This document shows positions 44,707 through 57,800 of a stretch of 64,000 nucleotides of DNA, in pieces (the first letter of the stretch is position 1; the number at the start of each line of letters is the position of its first letter). Below the pieces are notes generated by a model, which saw only the letters and a program-made list of their open reading frames with translations, had not been told where the DNA came from and searched no databases. A program made the position numbers and the translations under genes. Origin of the DNA: Mesotaenium endlicherianum (Eukaryota > Streptophyta > Zygnematophyceae > Zygnematales > Mesotaeniaceae); assembly GCA_009602735.1 (NCBI GenBank), contig WELA01009451.1, forward strand, positions 41,773 to 105,772, written 5' to 3'.

Positions 44707-47700
44707 TTTTACTGGTTAAATAAACCTTAGACTACGAAGAGGGGCTCTGCGCGAACTTATTCTTGCACTAGTGCTCTTACCGCAGTAACCGCTTATAAGC
44801 ATCTCGCTGACAGCGTGAGAGACAGCGACGCGACAATACGTGTCTTCAGGAGAACCGCATTGATCATAACTTCAACAGCTATCGTAATCAGCAGTATTCA
44901 GAGTCGAAATTCTTGCAAACTGGTCGTCCTTGACCAAGCAGCCAATGGAGACAGAGCAGGTCAACATCTTGCACTATCTGCATTCTACAAATACTCGATA
45001 GTGACGACTGTCACAGGTACAAGACTGCTGCAGGACGGAAGCAGCGTGGGGCAACAGCAGCACACAGTGGCATACCGTAACCCTTCTTCACTCGGCCTCA
45101 GTCCGCAATCACGCTCGACAAAGGAAAAGGAGTCGTAAGCTACCAAGAACAACAATCTTCAAAGTGATTTGTGGTGGGCATTTTGGTGGAGTACAGGAAT
45201 AACTGCAACTGATTTGCTCTCGAATGTTATTAGATTGCAAGTGTGCGACAGAGCCCTGTCATGTATTAGCTGGAAAGCATTGGGAAGCACTGAAAGATGA
45301 CTGGAAGCACTGGAACTTGGAAGCACTCGCAAGCAAGCTGGAAAGCGCTGGAATGTGAGGTGAAGTGCATACCGAGCGAGTACGGAGCGAGCGTTGGCCA
45401 GCGTGAAGTAGCGTGAACAACAAAATGATGTGAAATGATGCAACGCTGGCTGAACGCAAGTAGTTGCACGCAGTTGCAGGTGGTAAAGTGCGGGGGAGTA
45501 GGGGCTGGCAGGAGCTGAGCCAGGCTGAGCAAGGGAGCAGTGCGGAGCAGTGTGGAGCAGTAGAGACCGGAAGCGCTACTTACACGCGCCACTTGCTGAT
45601 AACCCAAGGGTAGCCCCCAGTGCACCGTCTGCCACTGTGTGCTGCCCGCCATGTCAAACCTCGTCTTTTAGAATTTCCAGAACAAATTACAAGAGGGGCA
45701 TCAGGAATATAGTACTTATAAGTTTGCACAGCTACGAGCTTGTGTTCTAGCAGATCTGCACGCCCGAGCTGCACAAACGAGCAGTTGCACGCTTGGAACC
45801 TAGACAGACATACGGGATTGTGCCTATATAGGAGGCACTGTGCATTTTAGCGGAGACGTGAGTGGTCTAAACGACGAGCTACTTGACGCCGGATGTACAA
45901 CCATCGCAAATTAAACGGAGAGGTCCTCAATTTGAGTTAGTATAGATTGTCTGGTCTCCTTGCTGGATCTTACGATGAAGTGCACTTGGCAAAAGTGAAG
46001 GTCGTGCTGCTAGTTGTCTCCTTATGCATTGGTATTAAGTGGGAGTGAGTGGTGGGCACATCTGGGTTACAACACACAAGCTGCCCCCATCTGCCAGTAG
46101 CATTATTCATGCTACTGGTGGACCAATTCTGAACTAGACGTTTTATTAGCATGCAGCACTTCTTCGCAACCAGATTGTCTACATCGTCTACATTAAGAGT
46201 GAGGACCGGAACAATCAAATTGCACGATTGTGCTGCTAACCTCCTTGCCACTTTGTGTCACTCGCCCTTTTGGCTATAAATTCTACTGCCAAACAGAAGA
46301 AGATTCTGCATCTGCCAGCATGAGTTACTATGCATGTTGTTTATTGCTGCAGTTTCGTGACTTTAGACTGATAGAAGAGGTATACAGAAGATGAGTGCCC
46401 TGAAAAGAAAACAGCAGACATGTGCCGCTGTAGCTCAAACAGTCCTGACAACAAGTTTGACTCACATGGAGGACATGTGAAGCATGGAAAGTGTTCCCCA
46501 TCTTGTGCTTAGTGTGTCATGCTACATCAGGACATTTTAATTTGAAGGATAGAGCATCAACAGGTAGCACAACTCCTCCTGCATCCTTGCCCGGTGTAAT
46601 ACTCTTTGAAGAAAAGGAGTTGCAGTTTACGAGACTGAGCAGGGTGAGAAGCAAGTAGCATGGACCATGGCAGTGTCTGAGAGGTGAGCTTTCTTCTCTC
46701 TTCCTCTTCCTTTTTGTTTTCTCCTACCTTCAGTAGCTCTATTGTCCATATTGCTAGCTGAAATGGCAGATTTTACCACTTAGTTTACAGGTTTCTTGTA
46801 CCAGCAGGTGTCTCCGCACAAGGGTTTGTTAGGTAGTTATGAGGACAATATCATCAATACAGCTTCATTGAAGAATCAAAGATGGCATGTGATGGCACTT
46901 GGAAAGGTCCGATGCACTTTGGATACATATTGAATATGAGTAGATGATATGGAACTGCTGCATGCTTCATGAGCAACACAACCTATTCACATGATTTCGA
47001 GGCAGGCAAGCCTTTCGTAACATTGTTAATCAGTGTTGATTTTCTTTGTATTTGTATGTGAGTGATGTAGAGTAGCATCAACACTTCCTGAACAAGTAAT
47101 TTCTTTGTTTTCTAAACATTGGTACTATGATGCATTGGACCTCCCTTCATGGAATATGACAGGGTCCAATTTTTTACGGGCCTGGTCATGCAAACTTAGC
47201 ACGCATATTCCAAGCCTTACAACTTGCACGAAGAGGAATGACATCAGTGAGCTTTCTGAAGCGCGTGCCTGATTATGCAATGTCTTTAGAGTTTGTAAAT
47301 CATGATTGTTAATCCTGATGTAGAATCCACCGTTGCCAGCGCTACACAGAAAAGCCCCTTCTTGTGTATGGCATAATCTTCCGTTTATGATGACGAGTTT
47401 ATCTTCAGGTTGCGTGTGGACTCCAGCCTTTTGTTTGCTTCAACAGTTGTCTTGATTCAAACCATGCACATCTTATTTTGTATGCTATGACTTTGTCCTC
47501 TGGCTCTCACACGAGTGCTCATTGCTACAGTTCTCTTACCAATTGCATAGATTTGATACTTCAGTCCAAAAACTGCAGTTAAGAAGCATTGTTGCGTACT
47601 TGCAACATTACGAGGTGTATATGAAGTTGGTTGTATTGCTGCATACATGGCAGGGTTTATTAACCAACTCTTGATAGACACCATCACAATTGCACCTCCA

Positions 47701-48835
47701 CACCCCATAATTGTTCTTAAGGCGAGAAAATGAGGCTGTAATGTTTTATTATACATATTGAGAGCCAGCGGACAAAAGTATTGGCCTACCTCGTGTATAC
47801 AAAAAGTTTCTTTAAGCAAATGGGAAATGACATTAGACTTGTTACTGCAGCACCAAAGGCACATGCATATATGTCTCCTGAATCACATGCAGCTCTTGAA
47901 CACTGTTTTTGCAGGTGAATTAAATCAGTGTGTAGAGCTTTGGCAATCGACAGAATGGTTGACCTGCACACAAATGCAGCATACCACTGTTTACCACACA
48001 GCAACAGCAATCCAAAGTAGAGCATCTGTCTTTCGAATCCACCTCAATCATTGGGGGGCTTGAGCTCCTAAGGTTCTTATACCCATCTGTACAATCTGCG
48101 CTATCGCGCACTGGCCACTTATGCTTGAACGTGCTGTGGCTACTATAAGCCTTGTCTAGGAGCACTTCTGAACACCACCTGGCCACCTCTCTATAAAACA
48201 GGTTGCTGCTACAGTCTCTCGTTTCCCTAAAGCCAGGGATGATAAAAGCCTTAGCCGTGGCTTCTCCACTGCGAGTTAGAACTGAAATAACTATTGGGGG
48301 CCTATTATTAGCTCACTTTGTGAGTTGTTCCTATAGTACAACTGGCTATATCAAATGGTGACAAGTGGTTCAGCTTTATATATAAAGCCGCCCGGATGTG
48401 AAAGTGCCAAGGCCTAATACTAAGCAGCGTGGGGCTTCACTATGCAAATCTTAGCACCTCACTTCTACACCAATATATATGACTCTTGATACATGACAGA
48501 CTGTGTGGAAAACCTAGAATATGGGCAGCAGCAAAGGGAAACGAACTAGTCATAAGGTCCTGAAGCAGCGACCTAAACGCATATTTAAGCCTCATCGGCA
48601 ATGTTGTCCCCAGATGCAGTATGGAATCTCCTCTCCACATGCGCACCTGGAATCCTGCTATGTTCAAGGTCACCATCAATCAAGCTGTTTCCAACCTATG
48701 GTCCGAGAATGACGGAGCACAAGCCAATTCATTCACTGTCGACCCGTAAGGGTTCGTCTGATCAGCCTCTTCAGTGTCTGGACTTCTGCTCCCTCCCATA
48801 TCCTCGACAGTTTCTACTGCGTTGATTTCTACATG
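44707..48835. other. Intergenic stretch with one local repeat
   Basis: No supported gene. At 45270-45355 short units related to CTGGAAGCACTGG repeat about six times. Other frames are short and without similarity. Confidence 0.45.
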
Positions 48836-49777
48836 CTAGACCTCTGGTTCACTTCGGCCGACAGAAGACGTGGTGACTGAGGTCTTAGGGGGAGAGAAAG
48901 AGTTGCCAGTAGCTGCTGCTTCAGTCTGAACTCTACCATGAAGCTGGTGGCTGGATGACATCTCTAACGAGACACCTGGTGTATGACCTGCCCCTGCCTC
49001 CACATCCAGCCCATCCTCGTTTTCGTCGTCCACGACAGACACGACAGTGGAGTCTGGCGCTCTGTTGTGACCACTTGCTTCTGGCTCAACTCGCCCTGAT
49101 GTTCTTCCAGATCCCCGGGAGCTAGACAAAGCTCTGACGAAAAGCCCTAAGTAGCCTCCGATTGGAGAAGTGCCATGAATTTCCTCATCTCCTATTCCCA
49201 CTGGTGATCGACATAGGGGACAGGCAGCATTCTTGAGTAACCACACATCAATACAACTTGTGTGAAACATGTGTCCACAAATGGGGAGCATCCTGACAAT
49301 ATCTGCATCCTCAAAATCTGTGATGCACACAACACACTCCTTTGTGTCTAGGCTAGTAGCCTGCTGCCGGAGAGCATATTGAAAGCTGGGAAACTGGTCA
49401 ATTATGCTCTTCCTGAGCCCTAAGCTTGAGGCTTGGTTGACAGCAAGCACATCTTGACTGACTCCACCAGCTGAGCCTACACGACGCCTTGTCCTTGGCC
49501 CAGACATTGTAGAGCGACGTGGTTCATACAAAGAGGCTATGAATTTCAAGATTAGAATCAATACTGTGAACGCTACAATAACAAAGATTGTAACAAAAAC
49601 AGCTGAACTCAGTAAAGACGACTTTCCTGTACTCGGACTTGGCACATAGTAATAAGGTGATGGAGTGGCAGGTCCATCATCGTCTGATGATCCTGCAGGA
49701 GGATCCTCAGAGGGTCGCAGAAAGGGTCTAGAGTTTGGCGTTGAGGCATTTGTAGCCATAATTATGCTCAGCACCAT
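48836..49777 (-). CDS. RING-H2 E3 ubiquitin ligase, ATL family, intronless
   Basis: 313 residues in one exon, starting at the first in-frame ATG (49777; an in-frame stop lies further upstream). Order: short Pro/Ser-rich leader, one membrane span (about residues 55-80, SSAVFVTIFVIVAFTVLILI), an ATL GLD-like motif (GLRKSIIDQFPSF), then a RING-H2 with CVVC, CGHMFHTSC and CPLC spaced as C-X2-C-X15-C-X1-H-X2-H-X2-C-X10-C-X2-C. A Trp (IDVW) lies just after the sixth ligand, as in ATLs. The tail is Ser/Gly/Glu-rich and disordered. ATLs are membrane ubiquitin ligases, usually intronless and fast-responding in plants. The exact member cannot be named. Confidence 0.93.
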   Translation of the reverse strand: MVLSIIMATNASTPNSRPFLRPSEDPPAGSSDDDGPATPSPYYYVPSPSTGKSSLLSSAVFVTIFVIVAFTVLILILKFIASLYEPRRSTMSGPRTRRRVGSAGGVSQDVLAVNQASSLGLRKSIIDQFPSFQYALRQQATSLDTKECVVCITDFEDADIVRMLPICGHMFHTSCIDVWLLKNAACPLCRSPVGIGDEEIHGTSPIGGYLGLFVRALSSSRGSGRTSGRVEPEASGHNRAPDSTVVSVVDDENEDGLDVEAGAGHTPGVSLEMSSSHQLHGRVQTEAAATGNSFSPPKTSVTTSSVGRSEPEV

Positions 49778-52549
49778 AAAGAACAGAAGCCTCGACCCTA
49801 TGAATTGGGCGCGGAACTTCAATCTACAGAGTCTATGCCGGCCAGCCAAGGAAGCAAGTAGCACACAGCGGCCAAGTACATCTTATGCCTGTTTGGCCTA
49901 TAGAGAACCCAGCCCTTCAGGTTGCGGACGTACAAATTCCACCAACATAAAGCTAGGAAGCTCTCTATGTGGGTACTACACTGTCAACACAAGGGCACTG
50001 TTGTGCGACCTATATACTTATAGTATGCCGTCAACACTTACATCAGATAGTGGCGTTGATGGACCAAGGCGCCCCTTGTCGATTACCGCTTGAACTAGTA
50101 TTCAAAAATCCTTCATAACATCCCTGCGAGCGGCATAAGGCACGCTCTCCATGTCGCAAACGTCGATGATAAACAGAGCCTACTTAAACCGATGGCAAAC
50201 AAATCACCTAATATTGGTATTTAATCAAAATCCCAGGCAACTACGAAGCAAGAGAAGCACAAAGCAACTGCTGACGCAAGTTCCGTTTAACTTTTCTGGC
50301 AGCTTGCATGCCAAGTACTACACTGGGAGTATGAAAGCCACTCTCAACTTACCACGTTGGCTCTTAACACTTGAACATGCACTTTATCCAGCACGTGGTA
50401 TTCTTCCAGCAGGTTTGCATTATAGTGACGGGGATGTAAACATCACCGTAGATCCAGCCAACTTTGCTACTGAGACCGTATTAAGACGACAGGGTGAGTG
50501 AGCAGCTCAGTACTGATCTCACATAAGCTCAATTTGGACTCTCCAACTTTGGGATTGCATGCAAGCTGGTTAGCATGTTTTCGCAGCTCGAAAGCTTGGA
50601 CGAACCGCCTCGAAGTTCTTGGAGGGTCAACAACCGATCTGACTTTCACATTGCAGATCAAGGAGGATTTGCTGCTCGCTGCTGCATTGCAATCCGCGCA
50701 GAGACCTGTGTTAAGATCGATTTAGATCGTGATGTCGGGAGTGATCGGCAATTGTTTGGTGGTTGACGTTGGTGGAGGTCGTGCGATCAAGGTACAGGCT
50801 ACAGCGTTAAAATTGAAGTCAAGCTGCAAAATCTCTTAGACACATGTCTCAGTATACACCATGCTGCACCTACATTGCAAAGCAGTGCGATCCATGCTGC
50901 AAACTGCTGCAAACCACTGCAAACCTGCTGCAAACCATTTCAAACTGCTGCTAACGCTTCGGGATAAGTAATTTCACGTGGTTTGGTGCCTCCGTAAGCA
51001 TCGGTAAGCAGAGTCTGCCAACTTGCAAGTGACTTTTCAGCTTTTCCTTTCCATTTGTTTTTTAAACGGGTTCTTTTCCTTGGGGCTTATATAAGCTTTT
51101 ACCTACCAAACCTTATATACAAATATTGTTTTGGAAAAACGTCGAATTGTTTCTCTTCTCACGTATTAAGAAGTTAGAACCTTCTTCAAGTTCGTTCAAG
51201 TTTGTTCAAATCAGTTCAAGTTCGACGTTATCATGTCGTTCAATCGCGTACCATTTATTGGCAGTTTATTTTTGCATATTCATACATTATCAGAATGCCC
51301 TTGCGCTTCGCATGTATTCTATATTCAAGCTAAATCGGACCATGGTGCTTATATGGGTCACAGCTAGCCCCCGGCTCAGCCCGAATTGGTCCGCGTAGGA
51401 TTCGAAAGCATCGCGGGGGGGCAAGAAGGCACCCGGGGGGAGAACCCGGCTGCAACTTGGGGGCCGGTTGGGGCCGGGCCTGCCAGCCTCCAAGCGCAGC
51501 CAAGGGACGGGGCATGATTAGGCAGGACCTGATGACGACTGGCCACTTCACAATGCACAAACTTCCGTCATACGAACGATGGCGAGCTGGATGGCAGAGA
51601 CCAGTGCGAAATTTTTTCATCCGTGAACCTCCGACTGCATGTATATAGCGCACGAGGCTCGTCTCCTTTTGTCACCCAAGTAGTCAGGTCTTCGTTAAGT
51701 TCAAGTTTCTTCGACTATCTCAATGCCTCAGTGTAGATTATTAAGCAGTTAGAGAAAGCTAGGTGTGAACAATTTATAGCTTTAGGGGTGAGAGTAGGAG
51801 GGTACAGAGACTTATGTTTTGAACCCTTATTTTAAGCAGGACTTTTCAATGCTTCTGGCAACATTTTCTGCATGGAAAGTCACAATGTCGGCATGTATAT
51901 TGTACTTATGCAACTCGCTTCCTTGATTTTTCCACCGGATGATAAACTTACCAATGGAAAATCTGCCAGCAGTTCTACATTCCAGAAAGTCGAGGTGGCG
52001 CTAAACAATTTACGAACGTAAACCATGGTGACTTTGTCTGAAATCTTGCTGCTTGTATATCACCCCAATGGACACTCAAGGACTCCCATCACCAATGTTT
52101 AAGGCTTGTAGACTTCCAAACACCTTCCACAGCTTCCAGCTCAGTGATATCCTCGATTGCTCCTTGTTACTGGCGTGTAGCCACAAGAATGTCCATTTAG
52201 AGCCGCATTTGAAGGAGGTGCCACATATCTGATTGTGTGGGAAGGGTTCAGTATAGTAGACGATTACTTTGTATAGCCAAGCTTATGGAGCTACTGCCCT
52301 GTCAGCCTTCTTCTTCGTTGTTCTTATAACGCCCAGCTGAACGTGGCCATAAAATATATGCCGAAAATTTGATTGCGAAAAGTATAAATGGGCTGCAAAT
52401 TGAATAAGATAGCCAGCATACTCCTGAATTTTGATAATTGTGTCCCATGAGCAAGAGCCTTGCAAACTCTGAGCAATCACGTTGCCTGCAGTCAAGGTAT
52501 TTCCGTATTTGTGCAACACTTGACATAGAATCTACACCCTGCTGGAAGC
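49778..52549. other. Intergenic stretch with two short tandem arrays
   Basis: No supported gene. Imperfect CTGCAAAC repeats at 50895-50955, and a roughly 10-bp GTTCAAGTTY array at 51182-51224. The interval should contain both the ATL promoter (left) and the NPH3-gene promoter (right). Confidence 0.5.
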
Positions 52550-53768
52550 ATGGCCAATGCCAGTTGGGTACCGGGCAAACCGGCTGAGAAACAGGAAGAG
52601 GAGAAGCGGTCTCAGGTGTTGGCTGAGAAGCAATGGCACAAGGCGGCCGGCATGCCCAGCGACCTGTCAATCTTCATAGGGTCCGATCACTATGCGCTCC
52701 ACAAGTATCCGCTGTACTCCAAGGTCTGCCCCGCTTCACCTCGAGAGGTTCAGATGTGAAGGAGTGCCAGCTAGGAAGATGGAGTGCGAGTGCACTCTGC
52801 ATGTCCTCTGCCATGACACTTGCTCGAGGTTGGAAGACATGCACTCGGAGCACAAAACTATGGCATTGCTTTGTTCCGGAGGAACGCGAGAACGCAATGT
52901 GCTTTTTTCTGCACCAAGCGTATTGCGCACACAGAGTGAGGCACTTGCGCCTCATGGCATGCACGTGCAAATCGACGATCTGACCGGGTGATCTTCATGC
53001 TTAGGCCTGTTTGGAGTTTTTGCGCTTCTTTACCGAGAAAGGCAAGTCAATACTCATGTCATCAGGCTTTCTGTTTCTTCTTCTTGAGCTTTCGATCTGC
53101 TTGAATGCCGTGAGAAATTCGACGTTACCCTGCAGTAATGAGCAGGAATGAGCAGCTTTGAGTCCCACAATGCTGATAGAAGCTGGCAGTGACGTTAACA
53201 GCCGCACTGAGACTCTGCATTCCCTCATGATGCCTGTCTGCAGCCTGACGATCTGACAAGAACTGCCTGTTCCTGCTCTGGCTGGCTGCAGACCGACTAC
53301 TTTGCCCAGGTGGCAGTGGATGGAGAGAGCGGCAAGATGAAGATCGACCTCACCGGCCTGCCCGGGGGGGAGCTCGCCTTCAAGATGGTCGTCAACTTCT
53401 GCTACGGCTTCAGCTTCTCCGTCACTCCCTCCAACGTCGCTCCCCTCCGCTGCGCGGGTAAGCCTCCGGCCCAGCCTCATGTTCGTTCGACCTGGTGGTC
53501 TTCTGACGCCATGCGTTTCAGCTCATGCTGCTCTGCTCAGCTCGGCTTCTCTTGTGATAGAGTCAGGAGTATGACTGAGTCGGGATGAGGGGCGTCCGCG
53601 GCAAGCTGCGGTTTGCGGGTGTGTCGAGAATTTCTGCTGCATGTGCAAGACGTGGCCAGTGTGGCCCCTTTTCTAGTGGGCAGTGGCAAGATTCTATCTC
53701 CAGGTCGTGAGTCATCGAGTCTCATGGCAAGCGTTGGGCATGAAGCATTGTCTCAGCTTTCAGACATC

Positions 53769-53800
<32 letters not shown>

Positions 53801-54792
53801 CCCGCTTGCTCATGCTCCACCTCCAGAGGGAGGCTTGGCACCGCGCCAGGCGGGCGGGATGCAACTGGCATTCTCATGCTCAGACACTCTCTTCCCTCTC
53901 CCCCTCCCCCCTCCCTCCCCCCTCTCCCCCTCTCTCCGGCTCCCTCCGCACGGCTGCAGCCAGCTACCTGGACATGAGCGACGACGCGCGGCCGGGCATC
54001 GGGCCGCAGGGCAACCTGGTGAGCGTGACGGACAAGTACCTGGAGCAGTGCCTGGCAGACTGGCGCAGCTCGCTGGCCGTGCTGCGCTCCTGCCAGGACC
54101 TGGAGCCCTTTGCGGAGGGCGTGGGCATCGTGCCGCGCGCGCTCCAGGCCATCTCCGCCTTCATCCTCGCGCACTTCCACGACCACCAGGTGAGCGCGGA
54201 GAGAGGAGGGGAGGGGATGGGAGGGGAGGGGAGGGGAGGCCTGATGCACCCATGGCCCCATGAGAAGCTCCCAGCTGTTGAGCAACGGGGGAATCATGCC
54301 GGCAGTGTCGGCTGTGGTGTGGCAAAGTAGCAGGAGCAGAGTAGCAGTAGCTGCTGCAGAATGGCAACAGCAGCCGGAGCAGAAGCAGCACCGCCTACAG
54401 GTGCAGCAGCAGCAGCAGCTGCAGCAGTCAGGAAACAGAAGCATCGTTTGTGCTTGTAGTCGAGCACTCCCTGCCGTCCATCCTGACTTTTAAGCCTGAC
54501 CTCCACCCGACGGGTCTTGGCCATGTCTGTCTGCACCGTTAGAGGGAGAGAGGGAGAGAGCAAGGGGAAGCTGCCGTGCTCGTGCCGTTCACTCAGTAGC
54601 CATGCCGTGTCTGCTTCTCCGCTGGTGCTGCTTGGGGGGGGGGAGGTGGGGGGGAGAGGGGGGGGTACAGGAGGGGGAGGAGCCCATCCAGTTCTCGGAC
54701 GACGTGATGCAGCTCAGCCTGGAGCACTTCCAGAAGCTCATCCTCGCCCTCAGGTACGCGCACATACACACACACATGCGCAACTGCGAGCG

Positions 54793-54827
<35 letters not shown>

Positions 54828-57800
54828 ACACACACACACACATACACGCATATACACACGCACACACACATGCACGCGCACACATGCGCACAAGTGCACA
54901 AACAGACACGCACAGACGCACACGCGCACGTGTCGAGGCCCGTGCATTGCTTTCAAACTGTCAGCTGTATGGCCAATCCAATTCTCTTCGGCCTGGACGG
55001 CAGCAGCAACCAATCAGAGGCATGCTCTGGTCCCGGTGGGCTGGTTTGAAGCTCTCCATCCTCGCGTCGCTTAATTATCCCCGCATCCTTTTCTCCTCCA
55101 CCCCAAATACCATCCTCTCTGACATCAGTCCTATCGCGTCTTGCAATAGTTCGTGTTGAGCCAAGGTGTGCAGTGGGCCTGAGCCCGGCGCCTGCAGCTG
55201 GCAGCATGTGCTGCTCAGTCCTGAACCCTGCACAGTCAGAGGTCAACCCAGGTGCATCTGGGTCCATCTGGGTCCACCCAGGTCCATCTAGGTCCACCTA
55301 GGTGCAGTGGTCCACCTGTAAAGCTCTGAGACCTCTCAGCTGCTGACCATGGAGCCTCTTTGCCTGACCCTGTCACCGGGTGCCACGTGTCGCGGTGCCA
55401 CAGGGCTGCCGGGCTGCCAGCGCTGGAGATCTCGTCCATCATCCAGATGTACGGCAAATGCTGGCTCCCCGACCCCCAGGTCTGCCCCCCCGCCCGCCCG
55501 CCCGCCCACTGCTTTACTCTACGCCGCCCTGTGGCTTGGGCTTGGGTGGTGTGCGATGGTTGCCGCTGCCGTTGCTGTTGACCACCGCGCACCTCCTGCA
55601 TCTCATGTATTTTTGTATAACCTGGGCCTTAGTGTCAGTTCTTTTTTGTTCTTCTATTCACTTCGAAAGAGCGGCACCAGATGCTGCTGAATTGGTGTCT
55701 GATTAGTGCACTGAGGTCTTTTATCTGCTACTGCATGGATGAACGAGAGGGAAGAGGGCGCGGGGGGGGGAAGGGGGAGGAGATGAGTTTGCGGGAGAGG
55801 TGAAGAAGTGGAAAGGGGGGCAGTGGCATGCCATGTGTCTGCGTCAGCAGAAGAGCACGGAGATTTTGTGAGAGCAGGTTTTTGCGAACATAACAGCTCA
55901 TATCAGCCCTCTCCCCTCCCCTCCTACCCTCCCTTTCTCTGGAGTTTTATGGGGATATGTGTGGTCTCTAGATAATTGATTGGGTGTGGTGGCCTGACAA
56001 GAGCCTGATGAGGGAACGGGATTTGTGCGCGCACAGACCTATGACAGCAAGGCGGCCCCGCCGGACAAGCCGCAGGCCAACAGGTGGCGCCGCGTGGTTG
56101 AGACGCTGGCCAGCGTGCTGCCACCTGTTGAGGCAGGAGACTCGCTGTCGTTCCACCTGTACCTGCTGTACCTGGCCATCTCCCTGGGGGGCTCCAAGGA
56201 GTGCCGCCTGGACCTCACCAGGTCAGCATGCCAGCCAACTCTAGTCAACCCAGGTCAACTCAAGTCAACTCATCAAGCAAGTGTGCACTAACGCCGGCTG
56301 TCCGTTTGTCTGTCTGTCAGGCCATCTGCCGGAGAGCAGAGGACAACCTATGTTGTGTTTTTCCCCACAACCCCACAACCCCCCCATTTCAGAAGTTGGG
56401 GGGAGGCAACTATGGCCCCCAACTGCCCCACTCTCCCTCTTTCCGTCTCCTCTCCCCCCCCCAACCCCCACTCTCACTAACCTTTACATTTGGGGACTAC
56501 TGTGGACTCATGTGGGGACAACTTGCATCCGCGCTGCTGGGGTTCAGGCAAGCAGGACAGCACTTTGGCTAAGCTCACTTGCCGGAGCTGCTGCCTCATG
56601 CGGTCTGGGGTGGGGGCAATTTGCACCTGCAGTAGCTGACATCTCAGGCCGGCAAGGGAGCACTTCGAGCAGGCCCACATAGCAGACCGGCTGACTTTGA
56701 TGTGAGGACAATACGCACTTGCGCCGCCTGTGAGCAAGTGCAGACGAGCGGGGGAGCCCTTTGACCAGGCACGCGTGACAATCCTTCCTACCGTTGCGCT
56801 CTGACGTGGGGGCGATCTGCACTCGCGCTGCCTGTGGGTGCAGGCAAGCGGGGGAGCACTTTGAGCAGGCCCACGTGGCGGACCTGCTGGCACTGGACGT
56901 GAGCGACGTGCAGGGCCTGCTGGCCATCTTTGCCGCCAGCGAGCGCCTCAGCCAGGTGGCGCAACCCGATGTGGCAGTTGACCGGGCCGCCGCCCTCATT
57001 GACGGGTACCTCAAGGTGGGTGGGGGGCCCTGCTGTTCCTCCTCCCCCATCGGGCTTGCCAGCTGGCGGCAGCTGACCGCACTTGGCCGCAGCTTGCCAG
57101 CTGTCATCTGTCAACCCCAGCTGGCGAGCTGGTTATCAAGCTAACAGCACTACTGCACATTTATTTTTCCCCCGACCCCCCCCTTTCCACCCCACCCCAT
57201 CGCCCACCCCCCATTCCGCTTACGCAAGACTCACAGAGTTCCTGCAGTGAAATGAGAAAGATGAAGGAGAGACGGAGGTGTCGTTGACATGACGTGCTTC
57301 ACGCACCTGACACAGTGGAACTTTGTGGGTCTGCTGCAACCAGTGGCCTCTTGCACCCATGGCTGCTGTGCATGCGAGGTGCCAGGTTGGGCGCATGACG
57401 CATTCTCCTCAGACTTCTTGGCATGCTCGCTGCAGCGCAGCACTATGATTTCCACCAACTCCTCTCTCGCACACCCATCCGCTCTGAGGGCGCATACAAA
57501 TTCAGCTCTCTGCGGCTGGCTGCGCGCGTGAGCAGGAGGCGTCGGGGGCCAGCGCGGGCGTGATGACGTGGCGCAAGTTCAAGGAGCTGGCGCAGATGCT
57601 GCCGGAGGCGGCGCGGCCGTTGCACGACGCGCTCTACCTGGCCGTGGACGCATTCGTGGGGCACCACCGCCAGGGCCTCAAGGAGAAGGACCTGCTGGAG
57701 CTGCTGGAGATGATCGCTCCCTCCAAGCTCTCTGGTGAGACCGCACGTCTTAGGTCTCCCTCTCTCCCCCTCCCTCTCCCTCTCTCTCTCTGAGGGACGT

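Noticed and set aside
45266-45652. 128-codon minus-strand frame from an ATG
   Set aside because: Overlaps the CTGGAAGCACTGG-type repeat and shows no similarity or splice support.
53722-54444. 240-codon minus-strand frame
   Set aside because: Lies antisense to NPH3 exon 3 and a CTGCTC microsatellite; composition is Cys/Ser/Leu repeats from low-complexity DNA.
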